A stretch of DNA of 54,772 bases. Origin: a virus. The DNA lies in IMG/VR virus record IMGVR_UViG_3300000929_000239, positions 1 to 54,772 of that record; one strand, given 5' to 3'. The notes beneath the pieces are model-generated. The model was not told the origin of the DNA. It made no database searches and was given only the letters and a program-made list of their open reading frames with translations. Shown here one piece after another: positions 25,201-34,719 of the stretch (position 1 is the stretch's first letter; each line of letters begins with the position of its first letter). The position numbers and the translations under genes are program-made.

Positions 25201-26629
25201 CTACACCTTTGTTAGATGATGTTGCCACTTCGCCATCAATCTTAATATTATTATTAGATACAGTTGTGGTAATACCTTCACCTGCTTCAAAAGTTATCGT
25301 ATCTCCTAACGAAACATTATCATCAGTACCTGTTTCAGCAGAAATAGTGAATGCAGTTCCTGTTGAAGTTACATCACCACCAATGTCCAAATTACCTGTG
25401 ATATACGCTGAGTCATTAACCGTTAAGGCATCATCAAGAGTAGTAGTTCCCTGAACATTTAAAGCGTTACTTACAGTCGCGCTATCAAGAGTGGTAGTTC
25501 CCTGAACATCTAAATCACCTGATATAGTTGCGGAATCAGCAGCTAAATTATCAGCGTTAACTGTACCAGTAAAATAACCATCGCGCCACTGCTGACTATT
25601 GCTACCTAAATCAAAAGAGTTATCTGCGTTGGGAATAATACTAGAATTAACATCGGCAGTGAATACTACATTGTCGGTATTAGCATCACCAAGAGTAACT
25701 GAGCCATTTGTACCGGCTTTAAAATTAACGGTACCGTCTACAGTAAGAGAGCCATCTACTTGTAAGTCGTTTGTAACTGTCACGGTAGTATCTGCAACTT
25801 CAATTCTTGAAGATCCGCCAGTATGTATATCTACTGCATCCGTACCAAATACAACTTTTGTATTATCATTACCTGAATGGATAATAGCATCTTTTACGTG
25901 CACGTTTGCTACGTCGTTAATATCGTATGTTCCAAGGGATAGTTCACCGTCTATCGTAGTACTGTCAAGAGTAGTCAATCCAGTTACATTAAAAGTAGTA
26001 TCATCCCATGTAAGGTTGGCATTATCTTCTAATTCTCCAGAAGTACCCGCAAATACAATTCTGTTATCAGTTAAGTCAGTAACTTTCATAGTACCAATAG
26101 TAGCACTATCAGCTGAAACTTCATCAATGTAGCCTGTTCCATCTACATATAAATCACGCCATTCTTGTCCAGTGCTACCTAGATCAAAGGCGTCATCTGT
26201 ATTAGGAATAATACTTGAATTTATATCAGCATCGAATACGACGTTATCTGTATTGTCATCTCCAAGTGTTACAGTTCCTGAAGAACCAGCTTTCATGTTA
26301 ACAATACCGTGGACTGTTAGACTTCCACCGATATCAACATTAGTATCTACTTTTAAATTACCTGCAAGTCTACTTGTAGATGAGCTATCATACGCATCTA
26401 TTTTTGGTGTTCTTACTTTAATTGTGTCAGCAGAATCTAACCTTGCCTCGTGCTCTTGTAATGCCTCGCCAATAGTAGGTCTGCTTCCAGCGAAAGTAGA
26501 TCTACCGCTAGTTTGATCAATGCTTGTTAGGCTCATATCACCAACTGAATCTAACAGCTGGTTAATTCTTCTTCGCTGCGTATTTAACGTATCAGTTAAA
26601 GTTATATTAGGTATTTTTGAATTAGCCAT
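22241..26629 (-). CDS. Long tail fibre with C-terminal S74 self-cleaving chaperone (1462 aa)
   Basis: A helical-capped N-terminus ([15 protein letters not shown]) leads into long fibre-shaft repeats, including two copies of the NSSIIPN-[AT]-D-x-[AS]-F-D-L-G-S block and repeated VQGTTTLD segments. The C-terminal 88 residues are a peptidase S74 intramolecular chaperone: Ser1375-Asp-x-Arg-x-Lys1380 at its start ([10 protein letters not shown]), V-G-V-I-A-Q-E-V-E-x-V-L-P-E in the middle and a coiled-coil end. In phage fibres this domain trimerises the shaft and then cleaves itself off at the Ser. The mature fibre would therefore end near residue 1374. Probably the main long fibre that is matured before assembly. 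Confidence 0.9.
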   Translation of the reverse strand: MANSKIPNITLTDTLNTQRRRINQLLDSVGDMSLTSIDQTSGRSTFAGSRPTIGEALQEHEARLDSADTIKVRTPKIDAYDSSSTSRLAGNLKVDTNVDIGGSLTVHGIVNMKAGSSGTVTLGDDNTDNVVFDADINSSIIPNTDDAFDLGSTGQEWRDLYVDGTGYIDEVSADSATIGTMKVTDLTDNRIVFAGTSGELEDNANLTWDDTTFNVTGLTTLDSTTIDGELSLGTYDINDVANVHVKDAIIHSGNDNTKVVFGTDAVDIHTGGSSRIEVADTTVTVTNDLQVDGSLTVDGTVNFKAGTNGSVTLGDANTDNVVFTADVNSSIIPNADNSFDLGSNSQQWRDGYFTGTVNADNLAADSATISGDLDVQGTTTLDSATVSNALNVQGTTTLDDALTVNDSAYITGNLDIGGDVTSTGTAFTISAETGTDDNVSLGDTITFEAGEGITTTVSNNNIKIDGEVATSSNKGVASFSTQNFSVTDGAVTIKDDGVILGTETTGNYVSGISGTANEITVSHTPGEGSSATISLPDKISGIGSISADSATFDILSVSSGFTVNGTFTTTGVSRNASSYTIVNDGVSVNDINRAGLAVDRPSTDSAVLQWNELGDYWEAGTLTGLNRLALQNDSAAFDNIFTRDLTANAATTGILTVDSIQNTSGDITLTSAADINLTSAADGNFNFKQDGFANPSLKIDTAGYYTDTNAPIMTTDGTNSFYVKSNALSVIHNDSTNVGLSLQPYLSGNKSRIWSSRDLHIGTDQIDVTTKGYDVTLDTVNSINLDAGNGNVFLENNGTRFGRFVKSGNGVKIHGDTNNGYIHINDSDITFNGNVVFQGEVTEINATQLNIGDNTIVLNNDFGGTNPSEDAGIEIERGTQSNTVLKWDESDDRWQFTNDGTTYYNIPVSSEYNNNVYSLPKATNGTRGGIQVGYTESGKNYPVELSGDKAYVNVPWTDDNDNTTYGLASPSGGTDIRLLGSDGDSDRVKFTGSGSVSVTRNSATELTITGTDNDTWNANSSTEDGYVASGAGQANKVWKTNASGVPSWRDDADTNTNTWNANTKTIAGYVAAPGSVASKVWKTDVSGNPAWRDDADTNTTYSAGDGLVLSGTEFSFDSTYEHDRIKFEPITLSETLGNITSTGALTLSQSTSNSLSRPIELRLMNTDTSMAHNTNCGYIRFAGRNSSNVRHDYAWMQGTTGYTAGSTTSGDENGVLKFYIQNGGSGFNSITSSNQSLVGTTINSPVQTYIKATEDIYLVPTDGRVYMRGATANDQIEFYLGVIDQKIIATDDLNVGATNGALTLYTGDAADNGGDVNLNPQTGQIGLYADGTERAGFDLNTNNTLKIYTGANLATLNSTFSSDDLTVQGDITSVSDVRTKENIETVENSLDLVSQLRGVWYNKIGKDERKVGVIAQEVEEVLPEVVHTDTEGMKAVDYGKMVGVLIEAIKELKQEIEELKGN

Positions 26630-26837
26630 TTGAACCGTTCTCTAATAGTTTTTGGAGCATTGTTTTTATATCGTTTACATCACTTTTAAGTTGATCTATT
26701 TCATCTAGCTCTTTTTGCTTTCTCACATTAATCAGATTATTATACTTATGTTTGTTCTTATTTATATTCAAAATCATGTTAGTATTAGGATCTCTTACTA
26801 AATCCGGATAATCTTTTACTGGTATATAGTCTGCCAT
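26622..26837 (-). CDS. Small coiled-coil protein (71 aa)
   Basis: [20 protein letters not shown] begins at ATG 26837, overlapping the 555-aa gene stop by one base; its end overlaps the 1462-aa fibre start by eight. Residues ~38-65 ([20 protein letters not shown]) form a heptad-patterned, highly charged coiled coil. Small coiled-coil proteins of this type recur next to the tail genes of marine T4-like phages. Its job is unknown. Chaperone or scaffold for the following long fibre would fit the overlap but is not shown. Confidence 0.7.
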   Translation of the reverse strand: MADYIPVKDYPDLVRDPNTNMILNINKNKHKYNNLINVRKQKELDEIDQLKSDVNDIKTMLQKLLENGSNG

Positions 26838-28504
26838 TATGAGGTAGCTATTGTTCTTAAGTTTCTAAAACGAGGGAATCTAGTAGATTTCTCAGCATTC
26901 ATTGTTATTTTTATTTGATATTCGTCAAAAGGAGAGACATTGAATACGTTAAACTCATATTCAACAAACCTAGAAAGGTCGCTGCTAGGCGGAATGTCTA
27001 TATAACTATTACCCTTAGTTACTTTTATGTCTTTAGAAAAAGCTGTCCAATCTTGCTCAGAAAGTTTGTTTCCACTTGAATTTAAATTGGTCCTAAACCA
27101 TATATCAAAATCAGCTCCTATAGGTCTTACTGCATCTACTAAAGTTACAATAGATGTAGAGGAGTTAGTAAGACTATAAACTATTGAAATATGTTTACTT
27201 CCACAAGTCCCGCCATCTGGAGAGGTTTCAGGTACATAATCTACAGTACTAATAAAGTTTCTATCAGTGGCTGTACCCACATCAGACTGCTGGTGGTCAA
27301 TAAAATATGACACAGTTTCGACTTGAGAACTATTAACATTAAAATAAGGAGCCGTATTTGCATTCGAAGTAGATAAGTTTACGCTTACCACAGTTGAAGG
27401 ATTCCCACCTAGTTTATTAACTTCTTGTGCTCTTGATGCTATTACAGCAGGTTCATCAAGTATTTGAGGCCCTGATAGATTTAAGCCAACCCCAGTAATA
27501 GATTGGTATCCTGTATTAGTGTCATGCCAAGCTCCTATAGATGTAAAATCAGCACTAGCAGAAATGTTAGTACCAGATGGAGCTGATACTGGAATCTTAA
27601 CCATAAATTCATCTATTTCGTGTTGTTCAGTAGCATATAAACCAGTACCGCCACCTCTAACAGAAGCAGTAGCTACTGAACCCATTTCAAACGTATAACC
27701 ATACGGGTCTGCTGCAGTAATAACTCTATCGCCTAAAATGTTACTACCTAAGACGCCATTTACTGTATCTCCACTACTAAATCCTGTCGCGTCAGTGCTA
27801 AGAGTTACTGTATCTCCTACTCTAAAACCATGAGCGGGATGAAGAACAGAAACAGTAGCATCGCCAGCTGTAAATACTAAAGGATCATACACGTAATCGC
27901 CCAGTTGATTTTGTACTAGGCTTTCTGTTAATTTTTTAGGAGGTGGAGTATTTATTTCTAGCTTAGCAACAGAAGACAGCGCTGTATCGAACTGCGCTTT
28001 ATATACTTTAAATGTTAAATCTTTTGTATTATCACCTTCCCATGTTGTGCCATTTGAAGATGAGTATAACGCGCCGCCCGAAGTATTCACGGTAGAGTTA
28101 TATCTCGATGTAGTAGTTCCAATATTAAATTCACCGTTCTGAGCAAAATACGTTTGGTATGCACCAGCACCAGCGCTACTGTATATACACACCGATAAAA
28201 GTGTATTGGCTGGCACTTGTATAGGAGATGAAAATTCGAATTTGTATTCAGTCGCAGCTGAAAATGTTGTTGCAGCTTTGGCTCCAACTGCTGCAGCTGT
28301 TGCTACAACTCTGCTGCCTGGTATATACCTCTTCGAAGAAGGTTGGCCTCCCTCAGTCGTAGGCCTAAGCTCTAATGTGATAGGAAGCAATGGATCAGCT
28401 GAGTAAAAGAATATGCCTATACCTGTTAACACACTTGCTTCATCAACCACAAAGGTTTGTGCTGTAGGAGATTTTTGCTCTGTTAATTGTAAAATACCTG
28501 TCAT
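26837..28504 (-). CDS. Virion structural protein, baseplate/fibre-related (555 aa)
   Basis: An intact 555-codon frame. The N-terminal ~150 residues (PTAQTFVVDEASVLTGIGIFFY... and VPANTLLSVCIYSSAG) form a jelly-roll-like domain with strand-turn periodicity, as in the C-terminal parts of DUF4815-type marine-phage virion proteins. A middle domain has VLHPAHGFRVGDTVTLS, a segment common in baseplate-linked proteins, and the C-terminus (YEFNVFNVSPFDEYQIKITM) is beta-rich. It ends at the start of the coiled-coil gene. Position between the DUF4815 protein and the long fibre suggests a connector of baseplate to fibre. Confidence 0.7.
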   Translation of the reverse strand: MTGILQLTEQKSPTAQTFVVDEASVLTGIGIFFYSADPLLPITLELRPTTEGGQPSSKRYIPGSRVVATAAAVGAKAATTFSAATEYKFEFSSPIQVPANTLLSVCIYSSAGAGAYQTYFAQNGEFNIGTTTSRYNSTVNTSGGALYSSSNGTTWEGDNTKDLTFKVYKAQFDTALSSVAKLEINTPPPKKLTESLVQNQLGDYVYDPLVFTAGDATVSVLHPAHGFRVGDTVTLSTDATGFSSGDTVNGVLGSNILGDRVITAADPYGYTFEMGSVATASVRGGGTGLYATEQHEIDEFMVKIPVSAPSGTNISASADFTSIGAWHDTNTGYQSITGVGLNLSGPQILDEPAVIASRAQEVNKLGGNPSTVVSVNLSTSNANTAPYFNVNSSQVETVSYFIDHQQSDVGTATDRNFISTVDYVPETSPDGGTCGSKHISIVYSLTNSSTSIVTLVDAVRPIGADFDIWFRTNLNSSGNKLSEQDWTAFSKDIKVTKGNSYIDIPPSSDLSRFVEYEFNVFNVSPFDEYQIKITMNAEKSTRFPRFRNLRTIATS

Positions 28505-28527
28505 TTAAATTTCTTTCTTATAGTAAT

Positions 28528-29286
28528 TTAGAACCAACTATTGGTATCCATCCAACTACTAGGTCTAGCCTTTGGTCGAACAGATCCCATGTTCAACGGC
28601 GCTGATGAGCCCGGTAGAGAAAAAATAGGTTCGTTTGTAGGAGCAAAACACTGGTTAACTCCCGCCCATGCGTCGTTATCATTATCATTGTTATCTTCAT
28701 AATAAACGCTTTCAAAATATGAGTAACTTTCAGAAAACTGCTTGCTTTCAGTATTAGTATATTCGTACCAGTATTCGTTTTGACCTTGAGCATAGAACTG
28801 AGCAGCAGCGTATGATAAAGCTTCATTTCTATCTAGAGCGGATACATCTAGTGCGCTAAAGTTTGTACCATCAGTATTGATAGGCCAGTTTGTAGTAACG
28901 TTAGATTGCAAATAAAATAACCCACTTAATGAACCATCTGCAGAAGAAGTTAATGCGACATCGGCACCACCATTTGTAGCTCCTCCTAAACCAGCGGGAA
29001 AGGCTGTTTCAGTTATATAAGAATCTCCAGGCTCTTTAATAGTTGAAGTTCTTGCTGCAGTCGTATAGTCTGTTAAGCTATATGAGGTATTGCAGTATTT
29101 TGTTATCTGCTTATCAGCAAAGAAAATCCAATGAGGAATATTAGGTCTCAAACCTTTAAACTCAAAAAATATAATTTTTGGTCTATGTATATCTACTTCA
29201 CTATAACCTAAACGGTCCTGTTTTATAACATCACGTGTTCGTGTAACGTTTCTACTGCCCGTTCTTTTTACTTGTCTATATGGCAT
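28528..29286 (-). CDS. Virion structural protein (252 aa)
   Basis: The N-terminal 35 residues are basic (MPYRQVKRTGSRNVTRTRDV), followed by an aromatic stretch FFEFKGLRPNIPHWIFFADK typical of the second half of large DUF4815-type virion proteins in related phages, here on a separate gene. The rest is Ser/Thr/Asn-rich with a Tyr-rich segment (YAQGQNEYWYEYTN). The C-terminus (VRPKARPSSWMDTNSW) is likely flexible. It lies 15 bases after the 990-aa protein. A structural role is inferred; not recognised precisely. Confidence 0.65.
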   Translation of the reverse strand: MPYRQVKRTGSRNVTRTRDVIKQDRLGYSEVDIHRPKIIFFEFKGLRPNIPHWIFFADKQITKYCNTSYSLTDYTTAARTSTIKEPGDSYITETAFPAGLGGATNGGADVALTSSADGSLSGLFYLQSNVTTNWPINTDGTNFSALDVSALDRNEALSYAAAQFYAQGQNEYWYEYTNTESKQFSESYSYFESVYYEDNNDNDNDAWAGVNQCFAPTNEPIFSLPGSSAPLNMGSVRPKARPSSWMDTNSWF

Positions 29287-29301
29287 CTCTTTACCTTGTT
29301 T

Positions 29302-32274
29302 TTAACTGTAAGCACCAGTACTTACTGTGATAGTACCTTGAGAACTAATTTCTACAGTTCCATCTGGTAGCAATGATGCGTTTGATTGAGGCACAAAGGA
29401 TTTGTCCACCAAACGTTTATTCGTCCAATAATCGCCTTCTGGCGTAAGCTCTGCTGTACCAATACTTTGAGGTATATCAAATTGATTAACAGATATAACA
29501 CCTGTAGCTTCGTCTTGGCCAAAACCTGAAACTACTTCAGTATATTTTGGCCAGACATTATTGCCCTTTATTACACATGTGTCTAAAGATAAGTCAGAAT
29601 CATATGTTAGACCTATTGATTTGTTGAAATAAAGCGGGAACAGCTCACGCGTGTCAGCCATATGGCCAGCTCTATAATCATCATCAAACCAATTTGATTG
29701 AAGAGTAGTTTCAAAATTATCTCCGGTAACGCCTTCAGTTTGCCTAATAAACGTAGCATTATCAGGATCGTATACTTCTAAAGATGATAACTCAGCTTCT
29801 ATTAATGAGAGAGTTGTTATTCTTTCAACATTAGAAATTCTATCATCTAGTCTTCGGATATCTGACATCTTATATCCGCGATTATCATACTGTGTTACTC
29901 TTAAATCTTCATTATTAAATGTGAATGGATACATAACAATATCATACAACTTCATGTCCCTGCCATCTACACCTGTAGGAGGAACTAATGAATAAGATGA
30001 AGCACCTTGGTGATACTTTAAAGTTCCAGAAGAAGTTAGAGTAAGCGTATCTCTTCTAGGTAACCAATACTTAGTTAAACCTACGGTAATAGTTGATTGA
30101 TTTTTAGGCAATGGTTCAACGCGAGCAATTCCTCCGGTAAACGTTTCATCAGCAGGATTTTTTAAGGATCTCATATCAATTACGTCGGCTAGGTGGTATG
30201 TATCACCTCTTGCCGTAGTATATTTGGGAATCTGACTAAATGTGATATCACCATAAGAAGCCGCTCCTCCAAAATACCCAGCGCCGATCGGAGTATCGTG
30301 TTGAAAGTACTTATATTCTACCGTGACCGTTCCGGCCGGAGCAGCTTGGCCACCTCTTAACTTACCTCTACCTGGTCCGTAATAGTTATCATCTTGTCCG
30401 TTATCTAAAATAAATTTATATGTTATAATTTCGTTAGTAGTATCATCTGTTACTTTATTAAATGAGAAGATATCAGCTTTTGAAAGTATAAACTCGTCGT
30501 TAACCAAACTAAGAGTTTCAGATGCCCAACTATTTGCGGCTGTGCCAGGTTGTAGCGATTTATTCTTACGAGTTAAAGTTGTAGTCTGATATGCAACAAC
30601 ATGGCCGTTACCATTCGAAGGACCGGTAATAGCAGCCTGTGTATTTGGACCGTTTCCACCATCGCTTAACGTTACACTTAAGTCAGTACTTAAATCGCCT
30701 CCTGAGTTAACCTGATACACCCAATCATCTGTTTCAGTAAATGTATCGGTGTTACCAGTATTAATTGTTACGCTACTAGCAGTTTTATTTACAGTGTACA
30801 CTTTACCAACAGTAGCAGTCACAGAACTTATTTCTTGTACTCTGTCACGTGGCAGTTCAAACAATAGATCATTTTCTTGTCTATTATAAATGTCAAACCT
30901 ACTTTGCACTGATTTTAAATTTGCATAGTTATCAGCATCTATACCAATAGATCTAATATCGCCAGAGCTATATGAACTATTTGTAATATTAATATCAAAT
31001 ATGTGAATTCTATAGTTTGTCTGTAGGTAATATAAAGCTCTTACTCTTGCTGTACCAAAATTTATTCCGCCGCGATCTACGGCAGTGTATAGATTAACTT
31101 CAGTAAAGTCTTCTATATATCCTACGAGACCATACGCACTATCTGCTAACAGAAAATTACCTATATTAGCTCCGGACTTTTCACTAGTCTTTGATACGGT
31201 ATCATTTATAATATTTCTTGGCTTTGATACTTTGATTGGTAGATTAAAATCTCTTTCGACTCTTGATCCATTTACAAAACCAGTTCCTCCTGAAACTTTA
31301 AAGTTTAAGAAGTCGTCGTCAGTATCAGTATTTATTGACAGGTCAAATTCACCGGTTGGTCTACTCTCAATAAAATTACCTGTTTGAGAATAGGTTCTTG
31401 AATCGATAATACTACCTATTTTAGAAAGAATCTTATCGGGAGTTTTAGTAAGCGAAACTTGACCGTTGATTACCTTATAGACTTCATAAAATGTATCGCT
31501 TGCAACAATCTGATCTTTTGTTGTTAGAGTTAATGTAATTTTAAGTCTATCAGCGCCTGGAGATGTAAGGTTGGGAGTAGAACCTGAATTATCAAAAAGA
31601 GCTATATTATCAGCTGTAGTAATAATTTCTTCTACTACTTTAAAACCAACAGTGCCTGTAAAGGTAGAAGTGTATTTAGAAAGAACTAATGATTGAGCGT
31701 CAACCATTACAAGATGGTTTCCAGCATACGTATCAAACTGAGGAATATCAACAATAGAACATTTTCCAACCGCGTCATTCACTGACTGAATGGTAATATT
31801 ACCTAAATCAGTTGTAAGAGTAGCTCCTGCAACAAATGGCTTAGAAACTGTAGTAACTTCAGCTTCGTCTGCTCCTCCAACTTTACCCTCTGACATCTTT
31901 ACGAATAGCGTATCAGGATCTCCATTTGCAGCCGGTAAGACATCTTTTACTATAGCAAACAAATCACCATCATTTATTTTAGTACCCTTTAAAGCTGCAT
32001 AACCTATAGGTAAAGAACTGACTTTCAAGTACGTGTAAGAAAAGGCATTGACACCTGAAGCAAGGCTTGCTGAATTATTAAATATTGCGCCTTCATTTAC
32101 TATAAACCGTGAAAGCCTGGCTAGTTCTGCTTGTATAATAGATTGTGATTGCGTTAGCTCTCTAGCTTGAAGAGCACGACCGTTATTAAAAAGAATACGA
32201 TGGTAGTGATCACTATCTCTGAAGTCATCATTATATTCACTCAAGAACGTGGTGTTAGTAAGATTAGTTGCCAT
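29302..32274 (-). CDS. DUF4815-like virion structural protein (990 aa)
   Basis: The N-terminal signature YNDDFRDSDHYHRILFNNG followed by RALQARELTQSQSIIQAEL (residues ~14-50) is the DUF4815 hallmark of large virion proteins in T4-like phages of cyanobacteria and SAR11. The remainder is a long beta-rich body without enzymatic motifs. It lies 9 bases after gp8 and heads a string of structural genes. In related phages the protein is part of the baseplate periphery or fibre network; that is knowledge of the family, not seen here. Length is normal for the family. Confidence 0.8.
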   Translation of the reverse strand: MATNLTNTTFLSEYNDDFRDSDHYHRILFNNGRALQARELTQSQSIIQAELARLSRFIVNEGAIFNNSASLASGVNAFSYTYLKVSSLPIGYAALKGTKINDGDLFAIVKDVLPAANGDPDTLFVKMSEGKVGGADEAEVTTVSKPFVAGATLTTDLGNITIQSVNDAVGKCSIVDIPQFDTYAGNHLVMVDAQSLVLSKYTSTFTGTVGFKVVEEIITTADNIALFDNSGSTPNLTSPGADRLKITLTLTTKDQIVASDTFYEVYKVINGQVSLTKTPDKILSKIGSIIDSRTYSQTGNFIESRPTGEFDLSINTDTDDDFLNFKVSGGTGFVNGSRVERDFNLPIKVSKPRNIINDTVSKTSEKSGANIGNFLLADSAYGLVGYIEDFTEVNLYTAVDRGGINFGTARVRALYYLQTNYRIHIFDINITNSSYSSGDIRSIGIDADNYANLKSVQSRFDIYNRQENDLLFELPRDRVQEISSVTATVGKVYTVNKTASSVTINTGNTDTFTETDDWVYQVNSGGDLSTDLSVTLSDGGNGPNTQAAITGPSNGNGHVVAYQTTTLTRKNKSLQPGTAANSWASETLSLVNDEFILSKADIFSFNKVTDDTTNEIITYKFILDNGQDDNYYGPGRGKLRGGQAAPAGTVTVEYKYFQHDTPIGAGYFGGAASYGDITFSQIPKYTTARGDTYHLADVIDMRSLKNPADETFTGGIARVEPLPKNQSTITVGLTKYWLPRRDTLTLTSSGTLKYHQGASSYSLVPPTGVDGRDMKLYDIVMYPFTFNNEDLRVTQYDNRGYKMSDIRRLDDRISNVERITTLSLIEAELSSLEVYDPDNATFIRQTEGVTGDNFETTLQSNWFDDDYRAGHMADTRELFPLYFNKSIGLTYDSDLSLDTCVIKGNNVWPKYTEVVSGFGQDEATGVISVNQFDIPQSIGTAELTPEGDYWTNKRLVDKSFVPQSNASLLPDGTVEISSQGTITVSTGAYS

Positions 32275-32283
32275 TGTTTATCC

Positions 32284-33669
32284 TTAGAGTTTAATAACTA
32301 CTTTAATATCTTCAGTTTGAGCTGCATCTCGTGGGAGTTTTTGTCTGTTATTTAAAAAGAGTAACTCTCCAGAATATATATCAATCTCTCCAGCGACAAT
32401 ATCAGATATAGTAAATGTTCCAGCTTTACCTGTTATAGTTACGGTTTCTCCGATAGTAAAGTTCGAAAATCCAGTTTCTTCATTTTGATGATACCAAATT
32501 GTAGAAATACCATCAAAATAGTCTATATATCCGCTGGCACTACCCGCTCCATTAATTGTTACGTCGTTGGCCCAAGAAAGCTCAGATATGGTTTCACTTA
32601 ATACTATCTGCTTAACTGCTCTACCTTGTGTTTCAGTAAATAACGCACCGCCAGGTTGCTTAATATTTTTTAATAAGCCTATCTGTCTATACTCGTTATC
32701 AACTATCCAATCACCAGATACGTCGCCTTCGGGTTTGATATTAAACATTATGCTTGTAGATCGTAGATCCGATCTAGCATCTGCACCAATTCCTCCTTCA
32801 ACAGCAAAAATGGGAAATACCTCTGCACTTGCTCCACTTGTTAAATTAGTTTGATCTACTGTTATTGAGGCTTGATTATACCCTGATCCTAAATCTGATA
32901 CAATATTAGTAACGGCCGAACTTGTTCCAACTTGAACTGCAGCAAGCTTTCCGGTATTATCTAAAATAGCGTGTGCATTTGCTCCAGTACCGTCACCAAC
33001 TACTGTAAGGCTAGGAGCTGCCGAGTAAACACCGCTGTTACTTTTAACTCTATAACCTATAATTTGTCCATCAATTGATGCATCCTGCACAGCTTTTTGA
33101 GGAGCTTCAGGATCAGTTGGCGCAGCATCAATTACGAACTTGACAGGCATAAAGTTAGAAGTTAAAAATCTATTTGCATCAGCAGTAGTAATAGTATACA
33201 TGTACTTCCATATATATCCATCATTTTCAACCGGCAAAGTAGTATCTGTATGGTCTGGAAGGAAATTAGATACGACCGGAGATCCAAAACTATTTTTACC
33301 TTGACGAATACAAACATAAACATGGTTATCAGCTGTTTTAACGTAGTAACCAGGAGTTGGCTGACCAACTTGGTTGTCATTAAAAGAAGGGTAAACGGTA
33401 TTGGTTGTCCAATCAGTTAAAGGTACAACGAAAGAAAAAGCTTCAACTGCTTTTACAGATTGCATATTATATCTAAATAGTCTTCTATCTCTTTCAGTAT
33501 TGCTGGGATCAGGCGTGACATCAGTGCCCAGCGCTGGCTGCCAAATTTGAGAGTGCCCTACGCCGATATAGAAATAGTTATCGGAATCACCAAGGTTTAT
33601 GCCCTCATTTTCATCGAATACCTGTTGTGTAAATTGTCTTTTTATTCTGTCTGTAATAATTGCTGGCAT
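32284..33669 (-). CDS. gp8: Baseplate wedge protein gp8 (461 aa)
   Basis: The N-terminal part reads as T4 gp8: MPAIITDRIKRQFTQQVFD, then YFYIGVGHSQIW (gp8 'F-x-G-x-G-x-S-x-x-W' block), a W-T-x-N-T-V-Y-P-S segment, and DGYIWKYMYTIT near residue 150, which is the gp8 'Y-x-W-x-Y-L-x-x-I' strand. T4 gp8 forms a dimer in the baseplate wedge and binds gp7, gp10 and gp6. The protein is longer than T4 gp8 (334 aa) owing to a C-terminal extension with G-S-G-Y/V-x-x-A-P-x-L/I-T-V repeats at residues ~210-280. Placed between gp7-like/gp6 and the DUF4815 protein, consistent with baseplate order. Confidence 0.75.
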   Translation of the reverse strand: MPAIITDRIKRQFTQQVFDENEGINLGDSDNYFYIGVGHSQIWQPALGTDVTPDPSNTERDRRLFRYNMQSVKAVEAFSFVVPLTDWTTNTVYPSFNDNQVGQPTPGYYVKTADNHVYVCIRQGKNSFGSPVVSNFLPDHTDTTLPVENDGYIWKYMYTITTADANRFLTSNFMPVKFVIDAAPTDPEAPQKAVQDASIDGQIIGYRVKSNSGVYSAAPSLTVVGDGTGANAHAILDNTGKLAAVQVGTSSAVTNIVSDLGSGYNQASITVDQTNLTSGASAEVFPIFAVEGGIGADARSDLRSTSIMFNIKPEGDVSGDWIVDNEYRQIGLLKNIKQPGGALFTETQGRAVKQIVLSETISELSWANDVTINGAGSASGYIDYFDGISTIWYHQNEETGFSNFTIGETVTITGKAGTFTISDIVAGEIDIYSGELLFLNNRQKLPRDAAQTEDIKVVIKL

Positions 33670-33679
33670 TGTCTATTTC

Positions 33680-34681
33680 CTATACGACTGCGTATCCATA
33701 ACCACCTACTATAATCCATCCACTTGTAGTATTCCATATAAGATGAACTGAATCGAGAGGATCAAAATTTATGCTTGTTCCGTGAGCGAGTGTGTCGGGT
33801 GTTAAACTTACTGTTCCAGTTCCTCCAGCGACTCTCGTGAATATTTTTGTTTCGCCCTGAAAGGTTCCATCTGCTAGTTGTACTGTGCCAGAAGATGTTC
33901 CTGTAAGAACTATATATCCGTATTCTTGGTCTGCTGCGGTTCCATTTGCTGCAGTAGCCGATTGTACACCAACTTTATCTGCTACTACAACACCAATTCC
34001 CTTAGGCCTTAAAATCAGGTTTACGTTATTATCAGCCCCAATAGCTTCGATAATCGGAGAAGAACCGGTAGCTGTATCTGATACTTTAATGTTATTTCTC
34101 GAAGAAGTAAAGTCATCAGTAAAAGATATTACTGAGTTCCCAATAGAATCTGCTAAATATTGGTGAACTCTTGCTTGCTGTATGATTGGATCAAACAGTG
34201 TTTTATTCGTAAGAGTACCTGCAGCATCATTTAAAACTAAAGTATCATCTGCTGTTAAAGATGGAATACCAACGTCTTGATTTGCAGTTAATGCACCCGC
34301 AACAAAATTGTAAGCGTGACTGAGGTCATTATCTTTTATACTTAAATTAAGTATAGAAGGATTATTTAAATCAGCACTATCTACGGTTTTATTTCTTAAG
34401 GTTTGTGTCGCAACATCAACTACTATGTTACCAGCCGAATCTGGAAAATCAATACTAATTTCTTGTGTAGGATCTGCTGCTCCTATTTTAGTTCTAGCAG
34501 TAACACCAATTATATCAAAACCACTGTCTGTAAGAGAAGTCGTATTAGGACCTACTACCTCACCGCCTAAAATGTTGTATAATTCTGTAAAATTGGCATT
34601 CATTTTTAAGCCTGCAGCACGTAAGGTATCTCCGGTCCTATCATTTGCCGCTGCGCCTACATTGATTGTCTGTCTCGCCAT
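33680..34681 (-). CDS. Fibre-like virion structural protein (333 aa)
   Basis: The N-terminus (MARQTINVGAAANDRTGDTLRAAG followed by KMNANFTELYNIL) is the standard head of short fibre proteins in marine T4-like phages, in which 'A-N-D-x-T-G-D-T-L-R-x-A-x-x-K-x-N-x-N-F-x-E-L-Y' is diagnostic. A shaft-like middle (LTNKTLFDPIIQQARVHQYL) and a beta-rich end follow. A late promoter (34708-34715) lies 27 bases before the start, just after the stop of the gp7-like gene. Its place beside gp8 suggests a short fibre attached to the baseplate; gp9/gp11 analogy is only positional. Confidence 0.8.
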   Translation of the reverse strand: MARQTINVGAAANDRTGDTLRAAGLKMNANFTELYNILGGEVVGPNTTSLTDSGFDIIGVTARTKIGAADPTQEISIDFPDSAGNIVVDVATQTLRNKTVDSADLNNPSILNLSIKDNDLSHAYNFVAGALTANQDVGIPSLTADDTLVLNDAAGTLTNKTLFDPIIQQARVHQYLADSIGNSVISFTDDFTSSRNNIKVSDTATGSSPIIEAIGADNNVNLILRPKGIGVVVADKVGVQSATAANGTAADQEYGYIVLTGTSSGTVQLADGTFQGETKIFTRVAGGTGTVSLTPDTLAHGTSINFDPLDSVHLIWNTTSGWIIVGGYGYAVV

Positions 34682-34707
34682 AACTTACTCTCTAATTTGG
34701 TTTATAG

Positions 34708-34715
34708 TATTTATA
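34708..34715 (-). promoter_or_regulatory. T4-type late promoter (TATAAATA)
   Basis: TATAAATA on the minus strand in the gap just after the gp7-like stop, 27 bases before the 333-aa fibre gene. A GAGAG-type ribosome site follows, leaving room for a normal leader. Confidence 0.75.
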
Positions 34716-34719
34716 CATG

